A stretch of 64,000 nt of DNA. It comes from Elmis aenea (taxonomy: Eukaryota; Arthropoda; Insecta; Coleoptera; Elmidae). The notes beneath the pieces are model-generated. The model worked only from the letters and a program-made list of their open reading frames with translations, had not been told where the DNA came from and did no database searches. A program made the translations under genes and the position numbers. The stretch spans positions 32,234,788-32,298,787 of the forward strand of contig OX393581.1 in the NCBI GenBank assembly GCA_947652605.1, read 5' to 3'. This document shows, in pieces, positions 44,936-54,973 of this stretch (positions are counted from its first letter, which is position 1; the number at the start of each line of letters is the position of its first letter).

Positions 44936-45499
44936 AAAAATTGGCGGAAGGGCTACACGGGGCGATGTTCTTCGTAAAATTCCAAGTCGAAAATCTTAAT
45001 ACGAAAATGTTGTACCACGCTTGCTGTGTCTGCAAGAGGTCCTCAAAGCTTTGACATTTAGTCCTTTAATAGGCGTTATTATTTAATACTTGCAAATGAA
45101 AAAGCTGCAATTTGGAATAAAAATAGATTTCGAATAGTATTTTTTCCTAGATATTGTGTTCTTCCTTTCAAAAATTGGTGTTGAAAATATGTAAATCACT
45201 GATTTTAATGACAGTAATACATATGGCAACATTGTCCTTAGCTGTCATCTCTGTTTTTCTCGTAATTATTTCTTGTTTGTGTTTTACGATACCCAAAAGT
45301 TTGCAGCTATGTTTTCGAACTGAAGGCTTTCAGTTCGAACAAAAAATGTAAATACCTAAGTAAAAATTGCTGATAAAAAAATGTCCAAACGCAAATCAAT
45401 GTATGCAATGTTGCCAATTTTCGTATTAAGATTTTTGACTTAGAATTTTACGAAGAACATCGCTCCGTGTAGCCCTTCCGCCAATTTTTACACACCCTG
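44936..45499. mobile_element. TACAGGGTGTGTAAAAATTG MITE (564 bp)
   Basis: Arms of about 100 bp: GGCGGAAGGGCTACACGG and GAAGAACATCG with inverses, ends CAGGGTGTG/CACACCCTG, TA flanks. The 65-codon ORF inside has no domain. It probably lies within an older element beginning TACAGGGTAATTGAAATTCG at about 44712. Confidence 0.88.
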
Positions 45500-46072
45500 T
45501 ATTTTACAACAAGAGATGCAAGTCCAGTTTTTTTCGTGAGGTGAGATTTATTCACGAGCCTCGAAGCATCTAGGTAATGCATTTGAAATTAAAGGATACA
45601 CTTTGGAAAAAATTGAATTTCGTAAAAACAACTAACTGCATGATATACAGGGTGCACCACGACCCTGAGATTCTTCGATAGCTCCTTTATTAATGAAAAT
45701 ATCAAAAAATGTTTCATACAAATATTGTGCACACCTATTTTCTACATAACCTAAAATTATTTTTAAATATACAGGGTGTTTCGTTTGACCGGCACATATA
45801 AAAATTTATTTTTTTTAAATAGAACACCCTGTATATTTTTACATTTTTGGATTTCTCTTAAAATTTACTTTAAAAAATGTATAAGGTTATATGGGTCTTA
45901 AGTCAACCGTTTTCGTAAAATTTACATTTTTGTGAAAATTTTGAGCGATACAGCACTTTCAATTTTTTTTTACATTAAAGTTATTTAAAAAAGCGGTAAA
46001 ATTTCGTTTAAAATTTAGATTGACAATAGATTATTTAACACTTTGCGCTAGCTACATTTAAAAAATATTATA
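45500..46072. mobile_element. Cluster of TACAGGGTG element ends
   Basis: Contains TACAGGGTGCACCACGACCC (about 45648), TACAGGGTGTTTCGTTTGAC (about 45771) and AGAACACCCTGTATATTTTT (about 45821). Part of 45850-46030 resembles the inverse of 42330-42510 (ATAAGGTTATATGGGTCTTA). Boundaries cannot be set. Confidence 0.5.
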
Positions 46073-46389
46073 CAGGGTGTTTTTTACGCTTGGTCAAACT
46101 TGTGAAACTTTAAACATCGATAAGTCATTTTTCTTAAATGCAACACCCTGTATATTTTTACATTTTCTTGTAGAGAATTCAATTGTCTTTCGAAATTATT
46201 AAGCATGTCCTATACCTAAAGTTAATATTTTTCGAGCTATCTCGATTTTTATTGGTATTACTAAGGCAATTAAAAAATTTTAAAGTGGGCCATGGACGTA
46301 AGTCGTAATTTTTCAAAGAATTTTAAACAAAACAATAAAAAGATCTCCAACTTTAATTTTAGTCCAATAATGTACCCCTTTTCCCCGAA

Positions 46390-46500
46390 ATTTATCCTAT
46401 AAATTGTTTAAAATTATATCCTTGTTCATGTTCTACACACAGCCGTAGATGTTGTCTCAAAGACTCTAGCACTCTTAATAACATTTCGGGGGTTATACCA
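46390..46500 (-). pseudogene. Same transposase C-terminus, inverted copy in left arm
   Basis: The minus-strand frame reads GITPEMLLRVLESLRQHLRL, then CVEHEQGYNFKQFIG and a stop, without interruption. It matches the end of the + strand fragment and shows that the foldback arms include protein-coding sequence. Confidence 0.7.
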
Positions 46501-46790
46501 TTAAAAGCAACACAGCAAGTAATGCAGTTGCCGAACACAGAATATCCTAATAGATGGATAGGGCGAGGTAGACCAATCTACTGGCCACCTAGGTCACCTG
46601 ATCTTACCCCTATAGATTTATTTTTGTGGGGACCCATAAAACAGGTGTATCAAGACCCCCCAACAACTGCTGAAGATGTGCAGAACAGGATTCGTGTTGC
46701 TTTTGATGGTATAACCACCGAAATGTTATAAAGGGTGCTAGAGTCTTTCAGACAACGTCTATGGCTGTGCGGACATAATCTTTATACGAT
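46501..46790 (+). pseudogene. DUF4817/DDE_3 mariner-type transposase, C-terminal fragment
   Basis: Reads PNRWIGRGRPIYWPPRSPDL and then TPIDLFLWGPIKQVYQ, the conserved C-terminal block of insect IS630-Tc1-mariner proteins, with the third acidic residue in SPDLTPID. It continues AEDVQNRIRVAF, ITTEML, a TAA at 46729-46731, and RVLESFRQRLWLCGHN. The first two catalytic Asp residues are not present. The open ATG frame is 46522-46731. Confidence 0.75.
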
Positions 46791-46929
46791 AAATTTCGGT
46801 AAAATGGGGTACGTTTTTAGCCTAGAATTAAAGTTGCAGCTCTTTTTATTCTTTTATTTAAAAATTCTTTGAAAAATTACGACTTACGTCCATGGCCCAC
46901 TTTAAAATATTTTAATTGCCTTAGTAATA

Positions 46930-48673
46930 GGTCCGTGAAGTTGGCACGCCAACCATCGGCGCAAATTTTTAAATTAGTCTCATCCTTTAGCGCCCAATAT
47001 GCGCCCAAATGCGCCCTAAAATTTTTTTAATTTGCTCAACGGGTTGCCGAGATACGGACAATTAAGTAAGTGGCGTGCCAACTTCACGCTAGCACGCCAA
47101 CTTTCTCCGAAAATTCTGAAACCGGTGCCATTCTTTAGCGCCCAATATGCGCCCAAATGCGCCCTAAAATTTTTTTAATTTGCTCAACGGGTTGCCGAGA
47201 TACGGCCAATTAAGTAAGTGGCGTGCCAACTTCACGCTGGCACGCCAACTATCACCGAAAATTCTGAAACAGGTGCCATTCTTTAGCGCCCAATATGCGC
47301 TCAAATGCGCCCTAAAAAGTTTTTATTTTATTTCACCGGTTGCCAAGATATGGCCAATTAATTTATTGACGATCGTGAAGTTGGCACGCCAACCATCACC
47401 GAAAATTATGAAATTGGTCGCATCGTTTAGCATATGATATGCGCCCAAATGCGCCCTAAAAATTTTTAATTTTTTATTAGTGTTTACCAAAATATTAATA
47501 TTTTTATGGTTTTGCTCACTGCAATAGCTCCACGGTAGTATACTTATGACAGTATTGCGGACGCCGACAGCCGACAAGCAAATCGCACGTGCACAACCAC
47601 ACGAAACAAAATTGAAATATAAACTTAAAGTTATGCAGCGTATTTCACTTAATCTTTAAGAGGATTATTAACAATTCTGAATTCTTAATTAAACGTAAAA
47701 TTATTAGACGTATATAAACTGTATATTTATTTAGAAAAGAGGTAAATGTTTTATGTCATAAATATTAGTTTACTTGGTTTTTATTAAGTTTTGCCAAACA
47801 TTTGCTAAATAAATAAAAACTTGCTAATAAAACATCTTATTTCGTACATTTATTTATTGGATAAAACTGTTTGTAAATATCATCAAACGATATGCAAAAT
47901 AAAAATATGTCGAATTTAATCGAATATCGACAACGTCAGCCTTCAACATTATTTTTAATAAATGAAGCATATTTTGTTAATAACCACTATTTAAAACAAC
48001 CTCTATAGGTTAGTTATAGGTTAGTTAAAAATGTGTGAATGTATGCCAACAAAATTTTAAAAACATCACAGCACTTCACCTAGAATATTATCTACACAAT
48101 AAAATTATATCTAATATAAATGAAGGACAATTTTTCAAAAATGGAAAATATTTGAAGCGTTATATGAAGCACAAGACTTTTTAATATCGTACTACAGGCC
48201 ACATACTAAGAAGATGCGATGTTGACACGGCCCTCAAGTTGCGACAACCAGTAGAGCAAAAAAAAATTTTTAAAACGCTATTAGATACAAAACATTCTAA
48301 ACGATGAGATAAATTACAATATAGCGCCTGTTTTTTTAGATATGCGAGCTGCTGTTGAAGCGCGACGTCGGTATGCCACAAACAATTTAATTGTCTAATT
48401 TCGGAAACCTGTTATAAAAACCTAACAATTGTTGGGGCGCATTTAGACACAACACAAAAGCTAAACATTAACACCAGTCACAAAATATTCGCCGGTTTTT
48501 TAAATATGCCAGACGCTGTACAAGCGCGACGTCCGGTATGCCGCATAAACAATTTAATTGGCCATATCTCGGAAACCAGTAGACTAAAATTAAAAATTTT
48601 TGTGGCGCATTTAGACACATACCATAAGCTAAAAAATGACACCCAGTCACAAAATATGCGCCGCTTTTTTAAA
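46930..48673. mobile_element. Second MULE-like element, TIR arrays only, truncated by gap
   Basis: Starts AGGTCCGTGAAGTTGGCACG, similar to the MULE at 30333 (AGGTGCGTGAAGGTGGCCGC). The left array has four GCACGCCAAC-headed units about 145-148 bp apart (46944, 47092, 47240, about 47384) with TAGCGCCCAATATGCGCCC motifs. The right array (about 48190-48673) carries inverted, diverged units (GGTATGCCGCATAAACAATT, TGGCGCATTTAGACAC) running into the N gap. The middle, 47480-48180, has no ORF. The right end and TSD are not visible. Confidence 0.65.
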
Positions 48674-48873
48674 NNNNNNNNNNNNNNNNNNNNNNNNNNN
48701 NNNNNNNNNNNNNNNNNNNNNNNNNNNNNNNNNNNNNNNNNNNNNNNNNNNNNNNNNNNNNNNNNNNNNNNNNNNNNNNNNNNNNNNNNNNNNNNNNNNN
48801 NNNNNNNNNNNNNNNNNNNNNNNNNNNNNNNNNNNNNNNNNNNNNNNNNNNNNNNNNNNNNNNNNNNNNNNNN
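48674..48873. other. Assembly gap, 200 N
   Basis: Exactly 200 unresolved bases, probably a fixed-size placeholder. It separates the second MULE-like element from the flank of the Jockey insertion, so continuity and distance across it are uncertain. Confidence 0.99.
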
Positions 48874-49078
48874 TATTATGTTTATTATTCACTTAAAGTC
48901 AGTGTTTGTATCTCGAAGTGTATGGTTGTGTTCAACGCGCTCTGTACCTGTGAGATATCAAGTGACCGTGTGATATCCTTGGCACTTTTTAGTGCCATAA
49001 GTTTATTATCATCTGACCTGATACAGCAATTAGTACGTTGTATGGTAAAAACAAAATATTATTAAGTGTTCGGGCACA

Positions 49079-50266
49079 ATGACCCAAACTAACGCCTACA
49101 ACTATAATATAGGTGTACAGCCAAACCCAAATACTACTTTGAACTATGATGACCAATGGGAACAAGTGACAAATAAGAGAAAAAGTGTAAAAAGTCCGGA
49201 AGAGGTAGCTAAACTCAAAAAACAGGCTAAAATCAGTGATTACTGGCTAGGCAGTACACCCACAAGTAACAGATTTAATAGCCTCTTAAAAGAAGGGGAC
49301 ACAGAACCCGACGAAGAAACAATAGAAATAAAGAATGAACCTAAACCGCCGCCAATATTTGTAGCAGATGTGAAGAATATCAATCCACTAACAAAATTGC
49401 TGGACGAAATAGCTAAAGATAAGTACATCATAAAAGCTTTACACAACGAGCAAGTGAAAATTCAACCTAAAGAAAGCGAAGTATACAGAATCATTATTAA
49501 AGCATTAAAGGAAAAAAACACGCAATACCACACGTATAAACCCAAACAGGATAAGAGTTTCCGAGTTGTTTTAAAAAATATTCACCCCTCCACAGAAACA
49601 GCCCTAATAAAGAAAAACATCCAAGACCTAGGACATGAAGTCACAAACGTATGGAATATAAGACAACAAGGAACAAACAACCCTCTACCAATGTTCTTTA
49701 TTGATTTAAGACAAAAAGAAAATAATAAAGACATCTATAAAGTCAAATTATTTATGAATTCGAGCGTACAGGTTGAGGCACCTCACGTAAAAAGGGAAAT
49801 CCCACAATGTACTCGATGCCAGAGATTTGGGCACACAAAAAACTTTTGTAACAAGAGCCCACGCTGTGTTAAATGCACAGAAAACCACCTTACCAAAGAT
49901 TGTACCAGGAACACAAACAATAACGAAGTAAAATGCGTTAATTGTAACGAAAACCACCCAGCTAATTATAGAGGGTGCATCGTGCATAAACAATTACAAC
50001 AAAAAATGTACCCAAAGCTTAGAGAAAAAACATTTGGTCAAAAGGTGCAACCAGGTACTTCATACACACAAGTAACGCAACAGAATCAGCAACAATCACT
50101 ACTGAACAATACTGAAAATAAACCAATCCCAGCAAATAATACCCAACAAACAAACGATATCATGGAACTGAAGAACATGATGAAAGATCTAATAAACCAA
50201 ATGGGGATAATGATGAATCTTATTACTACACTAGTCAATAAAATGCCATATGGCTCAGCTTCTTAA
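49079..50266 (+). CDS. Jockey ORF1, gag-like nucleic-acid-binding protein
   Basis: 395 codons. A basic N-terminal half is followed by a PRE_C2HC-like domain at about residues 160-240 (FRVVLKNIHPSTETALIKKN). Then come three CCHC zinc knuckles: CTRCQRFGHTKNFC from C244, CVKCTENHLTKDC and CVNCNENHPANYRGC. The C-terminus is Gln/Asn-rich, followed by a Met-rich helix. ORF1 proteins of this type bind element RNA and direct the ribonucleoprotein. The first ATG is used; the frame has no internal stop. It ends at TAA 50264-50266, overlapping the ORF2 start. Confidence 0.92.
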   Translation: MTQTNAYNYNIGVQPNPNTTLNYDDQWEQVTNKRKSVKSPEEVAKLKKQAKISDYWLGSTPTSNRFNSLLKEGDTEPDEETIEIKNEPKPPPIFVADVKNINPLTKLLDEIAKDKYIIKALHNEQVKIQPKESEVYRIIIKALKEKNTQYHTYKPKQDKSFRVVLKNIHPSTETALIKKNIQDLGHEVTNVWNIRQQGTNNPLPMFFIDLRQKENNKDIYKVKLFMNSSVQVEAPHVKREIPQCTRCQRFGHTKNFCNKSPRCVKCTENHLTKDCTRNTNNNEVKCVNCNENHPANYRGCIVHKQLQQKMYPKLREKTFGQKVQPGTSYTQVTQQNQQQSLLNNTENKPIPANNTQQTNDIMELKNMMKDLINQMGIMMNLITTLVNKMPYGSAS

Positions 50267-52943
50267 AATAGGAGTATGGAACGCCAACGGCTTGTGCCAA
50301 CATACACAAGAAATAAAATCCTTTTTAGTAAGCAACGAAATCGACGTAATGTTAATAGCAGAGACACATTTCACCAACAAAAGTTACATGAAAATACCCA
50401 GATATCAAATCTATAATACTAATCACCCGGATGGAACAGCGCATGGTGGTACTGCCATTATAGTCAGAAATGGCATTAAGCATTACGAACTATGCAAATA
50501 CGATCAAGAACATTTGCAAGCTACAAGTGTTGCAGTCGAAGAAACAACTGGTACGCTGAGATTATCAGCAATCTACTGTCCACCTAAATACAATAATAAG
50601 AAGAAAGACTTTGAGCAATTCTTTAAGACACTTGGTAATAAATTTATTGCTGGAGGGGATTATAACGCCAAGCATACCCAATGGGGTTCGAGGATAATAA
50701 CTACCAAGGGCAGGGAACTATTAGCAGCAATGACTGGTAGCAACTTAACCCACCTATCGACAGGTCAACCTACATATTGGCCCACTGACAAAAGGAAAAT
50801 CCCCGACTTATTAGACTTCTGTGTCGCAAAAGGAGTAAACACTGCCCAATTTAAAATCAATTCAAGCCTAGACCTCTCATCGGATCATTCACCGATTATT
50901 ATTACTATGTATTCCCATGTTCTGCAAATACATAAAAATCCAATGCTCTTTAGTAAAAAAACTGATTGGGAAGCTTTTAAAGAAAAACTAGATGAACTTA
51001 TTGTTCTAAAAATTCCACTCAAAACGACTGAAGACGTTGATGAAGCAGTCACTAAATTAACTAAAACCATACAGGCTGCAGCGTGGATGGTTACACCTGA
51101 ACAGAACAGTCTACAGAAAAAGAATGAATGTCCCATAATAGTTAAACAAAAAATTGCGGATAAACGAAAACTAAGAAGGCGATGGCAGATAACAAGGTCA
51201 GAAGAGGATAAGAAAAATTTTAACAAAGCCGCAAAAGACTTAAAAAAACTGCTACTACACCTGAAAAACCAATCCATTCAAAATTATCTTAGTGAATTGA
51301 CGGACTCGGAGACAACAGATTATTCATTATGGAAGGCTACAAAACAATTAAAAAGACCGCAGCAATTCATTCCACCCATTAAACACCGAGATGGTGAGTG
51401 GGCTAGAAACGATAAGGAAAAAGCGACCGCATTTGCTGACCACCTGAAAAATGTATTCAAACCCTTTACATCGGAATCAATCCCCGAAGATGAAGCTGAA
51501 ATTAAAGAATTCTTAGCAGCACCGTATCAGATGGATATGCCTATTGCAAAAGTGAAGGCGAGGGAAGTGAAATACACGATAAGAAAGGAAATTAACCCCA
51601 AAAAGGCACCAGGATTCGACCTAATAACGGGAAAAGTGTTGCAGGAAATGACTGATAAAGGCATAAAAGCTATAGTACAAATATTTAACTCGGCTATAAG
51701 ATTAGGATACTTCCCTAATCTCTGGAAAATAGCACAGATAATCATGTTGCCTAAACCGGGCAAAAAACCTGAAGAGATAACGTCGTACAGGCCCATAAGT
51801 CTCCTGCCAACGCTTTCAAAGGTATTTGAGAAAATCCTACTAAAAAGAATGCAGCCAATACTTGAAGAGAAACAATTAATACCCAACCACCAATTCGGAT
51901 TCCGAAATAAACATGGCACGATCGAACAAATACATAGAGTAGTCAACAAAATCAACAATGCTCTTGAAACAAAAAAGTTCTGTTCTGCCGCCTTCCTAGA
52001 TTTAAGCCAGGCTTTTGACAAAGTCTGGCATGAGGGCTTGTGCTATAAACTTAAGAAGGACCTGCCGCACCAATTATACGAAATACTAAAATCTTATTTA
52101 ACAGAACGCCATTACCTTGTCAAGTACAAAGAAGAATACACTGAACTGCAAAACATACTATCTGGTGTACCGCAAGGAAGTGTGCTGGGACCTGTATTAT
52201 ACCTGTTATATACAGCTGACCTTCCAACAACTCGGCTAACTACTGTAGTGACCTTTGCGGACGATACTGCTGTACTAGCAACACATCCTAACCCTGCAGC
52301 AGCCACGAAAAACCTACAAACCAACCTCAATAAAATCCAGCTGTGGCTTAAAAAATGGAAAATGAAAGTTAACGAAGACAAATCAGTACACGTGACGTAC
52401 ACTATGAAAAAAGATAATTGCCCACCCGTTATACTAAATGGACGACAATTACAACATTTAGATAATGTAAAATATCTCGGCCTGCATCTAGACCGCAGAA
52501 TGAATTGGCAAAAACATATATTCACTAAGAGAAAGCAACTTGGTATGAAACTGCGGCAAATGTACTGGATGATTGGTAGACAATCACAGCTAACATTAGA
52601 GAACAAACTATTAATTTATAAAGTAATACTAAAGCCCATATGGAGTTATGGTATCCAGCTTTGGGGCTCAGCCAGCAACACCAATATTGACATAATACAA
52701 CGATTTCAGAATAAAGTTCTTCGAACCATAGTGAACGCACCTTGGTATGTACCCAACGCAGTTATACAATGTGATCTGTGCGTGCCTTCAGTGAAAGAAG
52801 AAATAAAAAAGTTTAGTTCCAGATACAGTGAACGAGTAAAAGTCCACCCTAACAAGTTAGCAAACAATCTCATGGACAAAGAGTGCGAAACTAGGCGGCT
52901 AAAAAGGTTCAAGCCATCAGACCTCACAACCCGGTTTGATTAG
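50250..52943 (+). CDS. Jockey ORF2, endonuclease and reverse transcriptase
   Basis: 897 codons. Apurinic-type endonuclease domain at residues 1-220: GVWNANGL (N11), AETH (E38), GGDYNAKH (D137, N139), SSDHSPI (D212, H213). Reverse transcriptase at about residues 430-720: NPKKAPGFDLITGK, SYRPISLLPTLSKVFEKIL, FLDLSQAFDKVWH, GVPQGSVLGPVLYLLYTADL and the catalytic FADD at residues 669-672, then KYLGLHLDRRMNW. The protein nicks target DNA and copies element RNA at the nick. The start ATG overlaps ORF1 by 17 bases in another frame, so translation probably depends on reinitiation after ORF1. All key residues are present. Confidence 0.95.
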   Translation: MAQLLKIGVWNANGLCQHTQEIKSFLVSNEIDVMLIAETHFTNKSYMKIPRYQIYNTNHPDGTAHGGTAIIVRNGIKHYELCKYDQEHLQATSVAVEETTGTLRLSAIYCPPKYNNKKKDFEQFFKTLGNKFIAGGDYNAKHTQWGSRIITTKGRELLAAMTGSNLTHLSTGQPTYWPTDKRKIPDLLDFCVAKGVNTAQFKINSSLDLSSDHSPIIITMYSHVLQIHKNPMLFSKKTDWEAFKEKLDELIVLKIPLKTTEDVDEAVTKLTKTIQAAAWMVTPEQNSLQKKNECPIIVKQKIADKRKLRRRWQITRSEEDKKNFNKAAKDLKKLLLHLKNQSIQNYLSELTDSETTDYSLWKATKQLKRPQQFIPPIKHRDGEWARNDKEKATAFADHLKNVFKPFTSESIPEDEAEIKEFLAAPYQMDMPIAKVKAREVKYTIRKEINPKKAPGFDLITGKVLQEMTDKGIKAIVQIFNSAIRLGYFPNLWKIAQIIMLPKPGKKPEEITSYRPISLLPTLSKVFEKILLKRMQPILEEKQLIPNHQFGFRNKHGTIEQIHRVVNKINNALETKKFCSAAFLDLSQAFDKVWHEGLCYKLKKDLPHQLYEILKSYLTERHYLVKYKEEYTELQNILSGVPQGSVLGPVLYLLYTADLPTTRLTTVVTFADDTAVLATHPNPAAATKNLQTNLNKIQLWLKKWKMKVNEDKSVHVTYTMKKDNCPPVILNGRQLQHLDNVKYLGLHLDRRMNWQKHIFTKRKQLGMKLRQMYWMIGRQSQLTLENKLLIYKVILKPIWSYGIQLWGSASNTNIDIIQRFQNKVLRTIVNAPWYVPNAVIQCDLCVPSVKEEIKKFSSRYSERVKVHPNKLANNLMDKECETRRLKRFKPSDLTTRFD

Positions 52944-53200
52944 CATTGCTAGACTAAAAATTAGAATTAGAAACCTCTTTTAAGTTAATTATTTGTTACG
53001 TAGGTAAGATTTGTTACTTAGGTAAGATTTGTTACTTAGGCAAAAAAGGGACTATCCACTGGGATAAGCCCTACAAGTCAATTAATTATTTTTAATTTTT
53101 TCAATTAATTATTTTTAATTTTAATTTCACAAAAACACTTATTGTCCGTCTCTAGGACAGATTGTGTAAAATGTAATGATATAAAAAAAAAAAAAAAAAA

Positions 53201-53520
53201 TTATTCACTTCGTTTTCTTCCAATATCCTGTGTCCTTAGTTTTCCGGGTGTTGTTAAGGACTTCAGATTGCGATCCGTCACAGGCAGAAATTATTTAAAA
53301 TTAAACTTCTAGCCCATAACTGATCCCGACCTAAAAATCCATTTTCCACGTGCCGCCACTGCTTTGGTATAAAAGGATCAACTTTAATTGGATTGCTTAT
53401 AGATAGACTTTAAAATATCGTTTGTATTGGCCCTGGAATGTAAAAAATCCACATTATCCTAGCGAGTTTTCAAGGTACAATAACTAAAGTAATTAAATTA
53501 ACAATAAATAACACCTGTTA
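53201..53520. repeat. Dispersed repeat, copy 2 (right of Jockey)
   Basis: About 98-99 percent identical by eye to 44061-44379. The left flank of the Jockey (48874-48894) matches 44050-44070, so this copy was split by the insertion. The sequence beyond AACACCTGTTA differs from copy 1, which favours two transposed copies over a simple segmental duplication. Confidence 0.8.
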
Positions 53521-54973
53521 CATACTTACCAAAGCTCTAATTTGTCGCTTCGCTCCTAAATTTACTAATATCCAACACTTTAATTATTGTTATGAATAGT
53601 TTGTTTTTTTAATTTAACACAAATACAACACTCCAAAAATTTACTTAAAATATAAAATTTCACCAACAGTTACTAAATGTAATTGAACAATCAAGTCGAA
53701 ATGACAGGTTTTTAGCCTGTCGAGCCGGTATTCACGTGAAATACGTTAAGCATTTACGTTTAGAGTTCATCCTTGGTACTCAATAGAATATCAACGAATT
53801 TGGGACTCGCTAGCAGCTTGTAGCGCTAACACAGGTGTTAAAAAGTTACAGAATAAAGGTGCAGGTCATCGTTAGAGATATGCAGATAATTGCAGAATAC
53901 TTTATAGGAGAGAGGGTGAAACTCTTATCTGCGAAAAAATATGCTGCTTCAGAATTGCAGTCCAACAAACCATCCCGGAATCTGGTTTTGTTGTGCTAAT
54001 TTAGCACAACGCGACTTTTATATATTTCCAATTTTTTTTTAGAGGAAGGTGATTTAAATCTGATAAAGAAGTTAAAGCCGCTATATGGAGCAATATTTTA
54101 CAGGCTCGATAAAAGTTATTTTTATTGAAATAAAATTGTTAGAAATATGTTTGAATAAGTATGTAGCGTGTAGCTGCTGTCGAAGGAAGTTAGTTACGTT
54201 AAAAAAACTTCGATTTGCGCCCATGTTTTTTTTCATGGTTAGGTGTTAGGTAGATTCCTTAATTTTCATTGTGTTTTAAGAGCGCAATGAATTGTATTGT
54301 TTTTTGTTTTCTATACCATAAAATTACAAGTTAAATAGGTGTAAAGTATAAATTGCATATGAGCTAATTGATTTTTGTTAGCATTATACAGCTTCTGGTA
54401 TATCAGCAACAGAGGGCGTAAGAGTGCAGCATTTTCGATGTACATTGATACATGACAAGGTATTAGCTACGTGAACGATAATAAATGAAATAGGAATAGG
54501 TGTATACTTAGTTTGCAAAATGACATCGATTTATAAACCAAAATATGAAGCTGTATTTAAGTAATGTTGCTTATGAATAAACAAAAATGTGTTTTTGTAC
54601 AAATAGAACGCGGGAGTCTCGAGTCTCATTGGAGGGATTGGAAATAAAGGGCCGTAAAAAATTAGAAAAGGAAAAAAAACGAAATGAAACATGTTTTAAA
54701 AAGCATAATTACTCACCATTAAATTTTTGCTGCACCACAAAAATGTTAATATCACGTTTAAAATTTTTAACATTTAAAGGCCGATAAAAAATTGCCCAAA
54801 AGTTGTTTGTAAATATGAAAAATATTAAACAATTGATAAATGTGTCGTTCAAATGAAGTGTCATTTGAAGTTGGTCCTGATTTTAGAGCTTATGATTATA
54901 AATTTATTCAGATTATTAACTTTTTGGTTTAATGTATGTTCTTTACTTCTGACGCCCCTTCTGGTGCCTTCTG
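53521..54973. other. Noncoding, nothing recognised
   Basis: AT-rich. The frame at 54587 is Lys/Glu-rich with no domain. GCCTGTCGAGCCGGTATTCA at about 53720 is GC-richer but unassigned. Confidence 0.5.

Larger units (their letters stand above)
46073..46929. mobile_element. Foldback whose arms encode a mariner transposase C-terminus
   Basis: Begins CAGGGTGTTTTTTACGC. The arms are inverse: TAAAGTGGGCCATGGACGTA (46282) with TACGTCCATGGCCCACTTTA (about 46886-46905), and ACTCTAGCACTC with GGGTGCTAGAGT. The right end is missing because a second MULE-like element starts at 46930 within the right arm (CCTTAGTAATA is followed by GGTCCGTG). The transposase frame is at 46501-46790. Confidence 0.75.
48895..53200 (+). 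mobile_element. Full-length Jockey-type non-LTR retrotransposon
   Basis: Exact 10-bp target duplication TTATTCACTT (48885-48894 and 53201-53210), a 184-bp 5' UTR beginning AAAGTCAGTGTTTG, two intact ORFs overlapping by 17 bases, a 240-bp 3' UTR and an 18-A tail (53183-53200). The insertion site is within the dispersed repeat whose unoccupied copy is at 44061. No stops, gag-like ORF1 plus endonuclease/RT ORF2 and no RNase H fit the Jockey clade. It looks potentially active. Confidence 0.93.

Noticed and set aside
48506..48973. 155-codon ORF crossing the N gap
   Set aside because: Two thirds of it are unknown bases; the rest is inverted TIR sequence of the second MULE-like element and the Jockey 5' UTR.
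51527..52606. Two 164-codon ORFs on the minus strand
   Set aside because: Antisense shadows of the Jockey reverse transcriptase frame.
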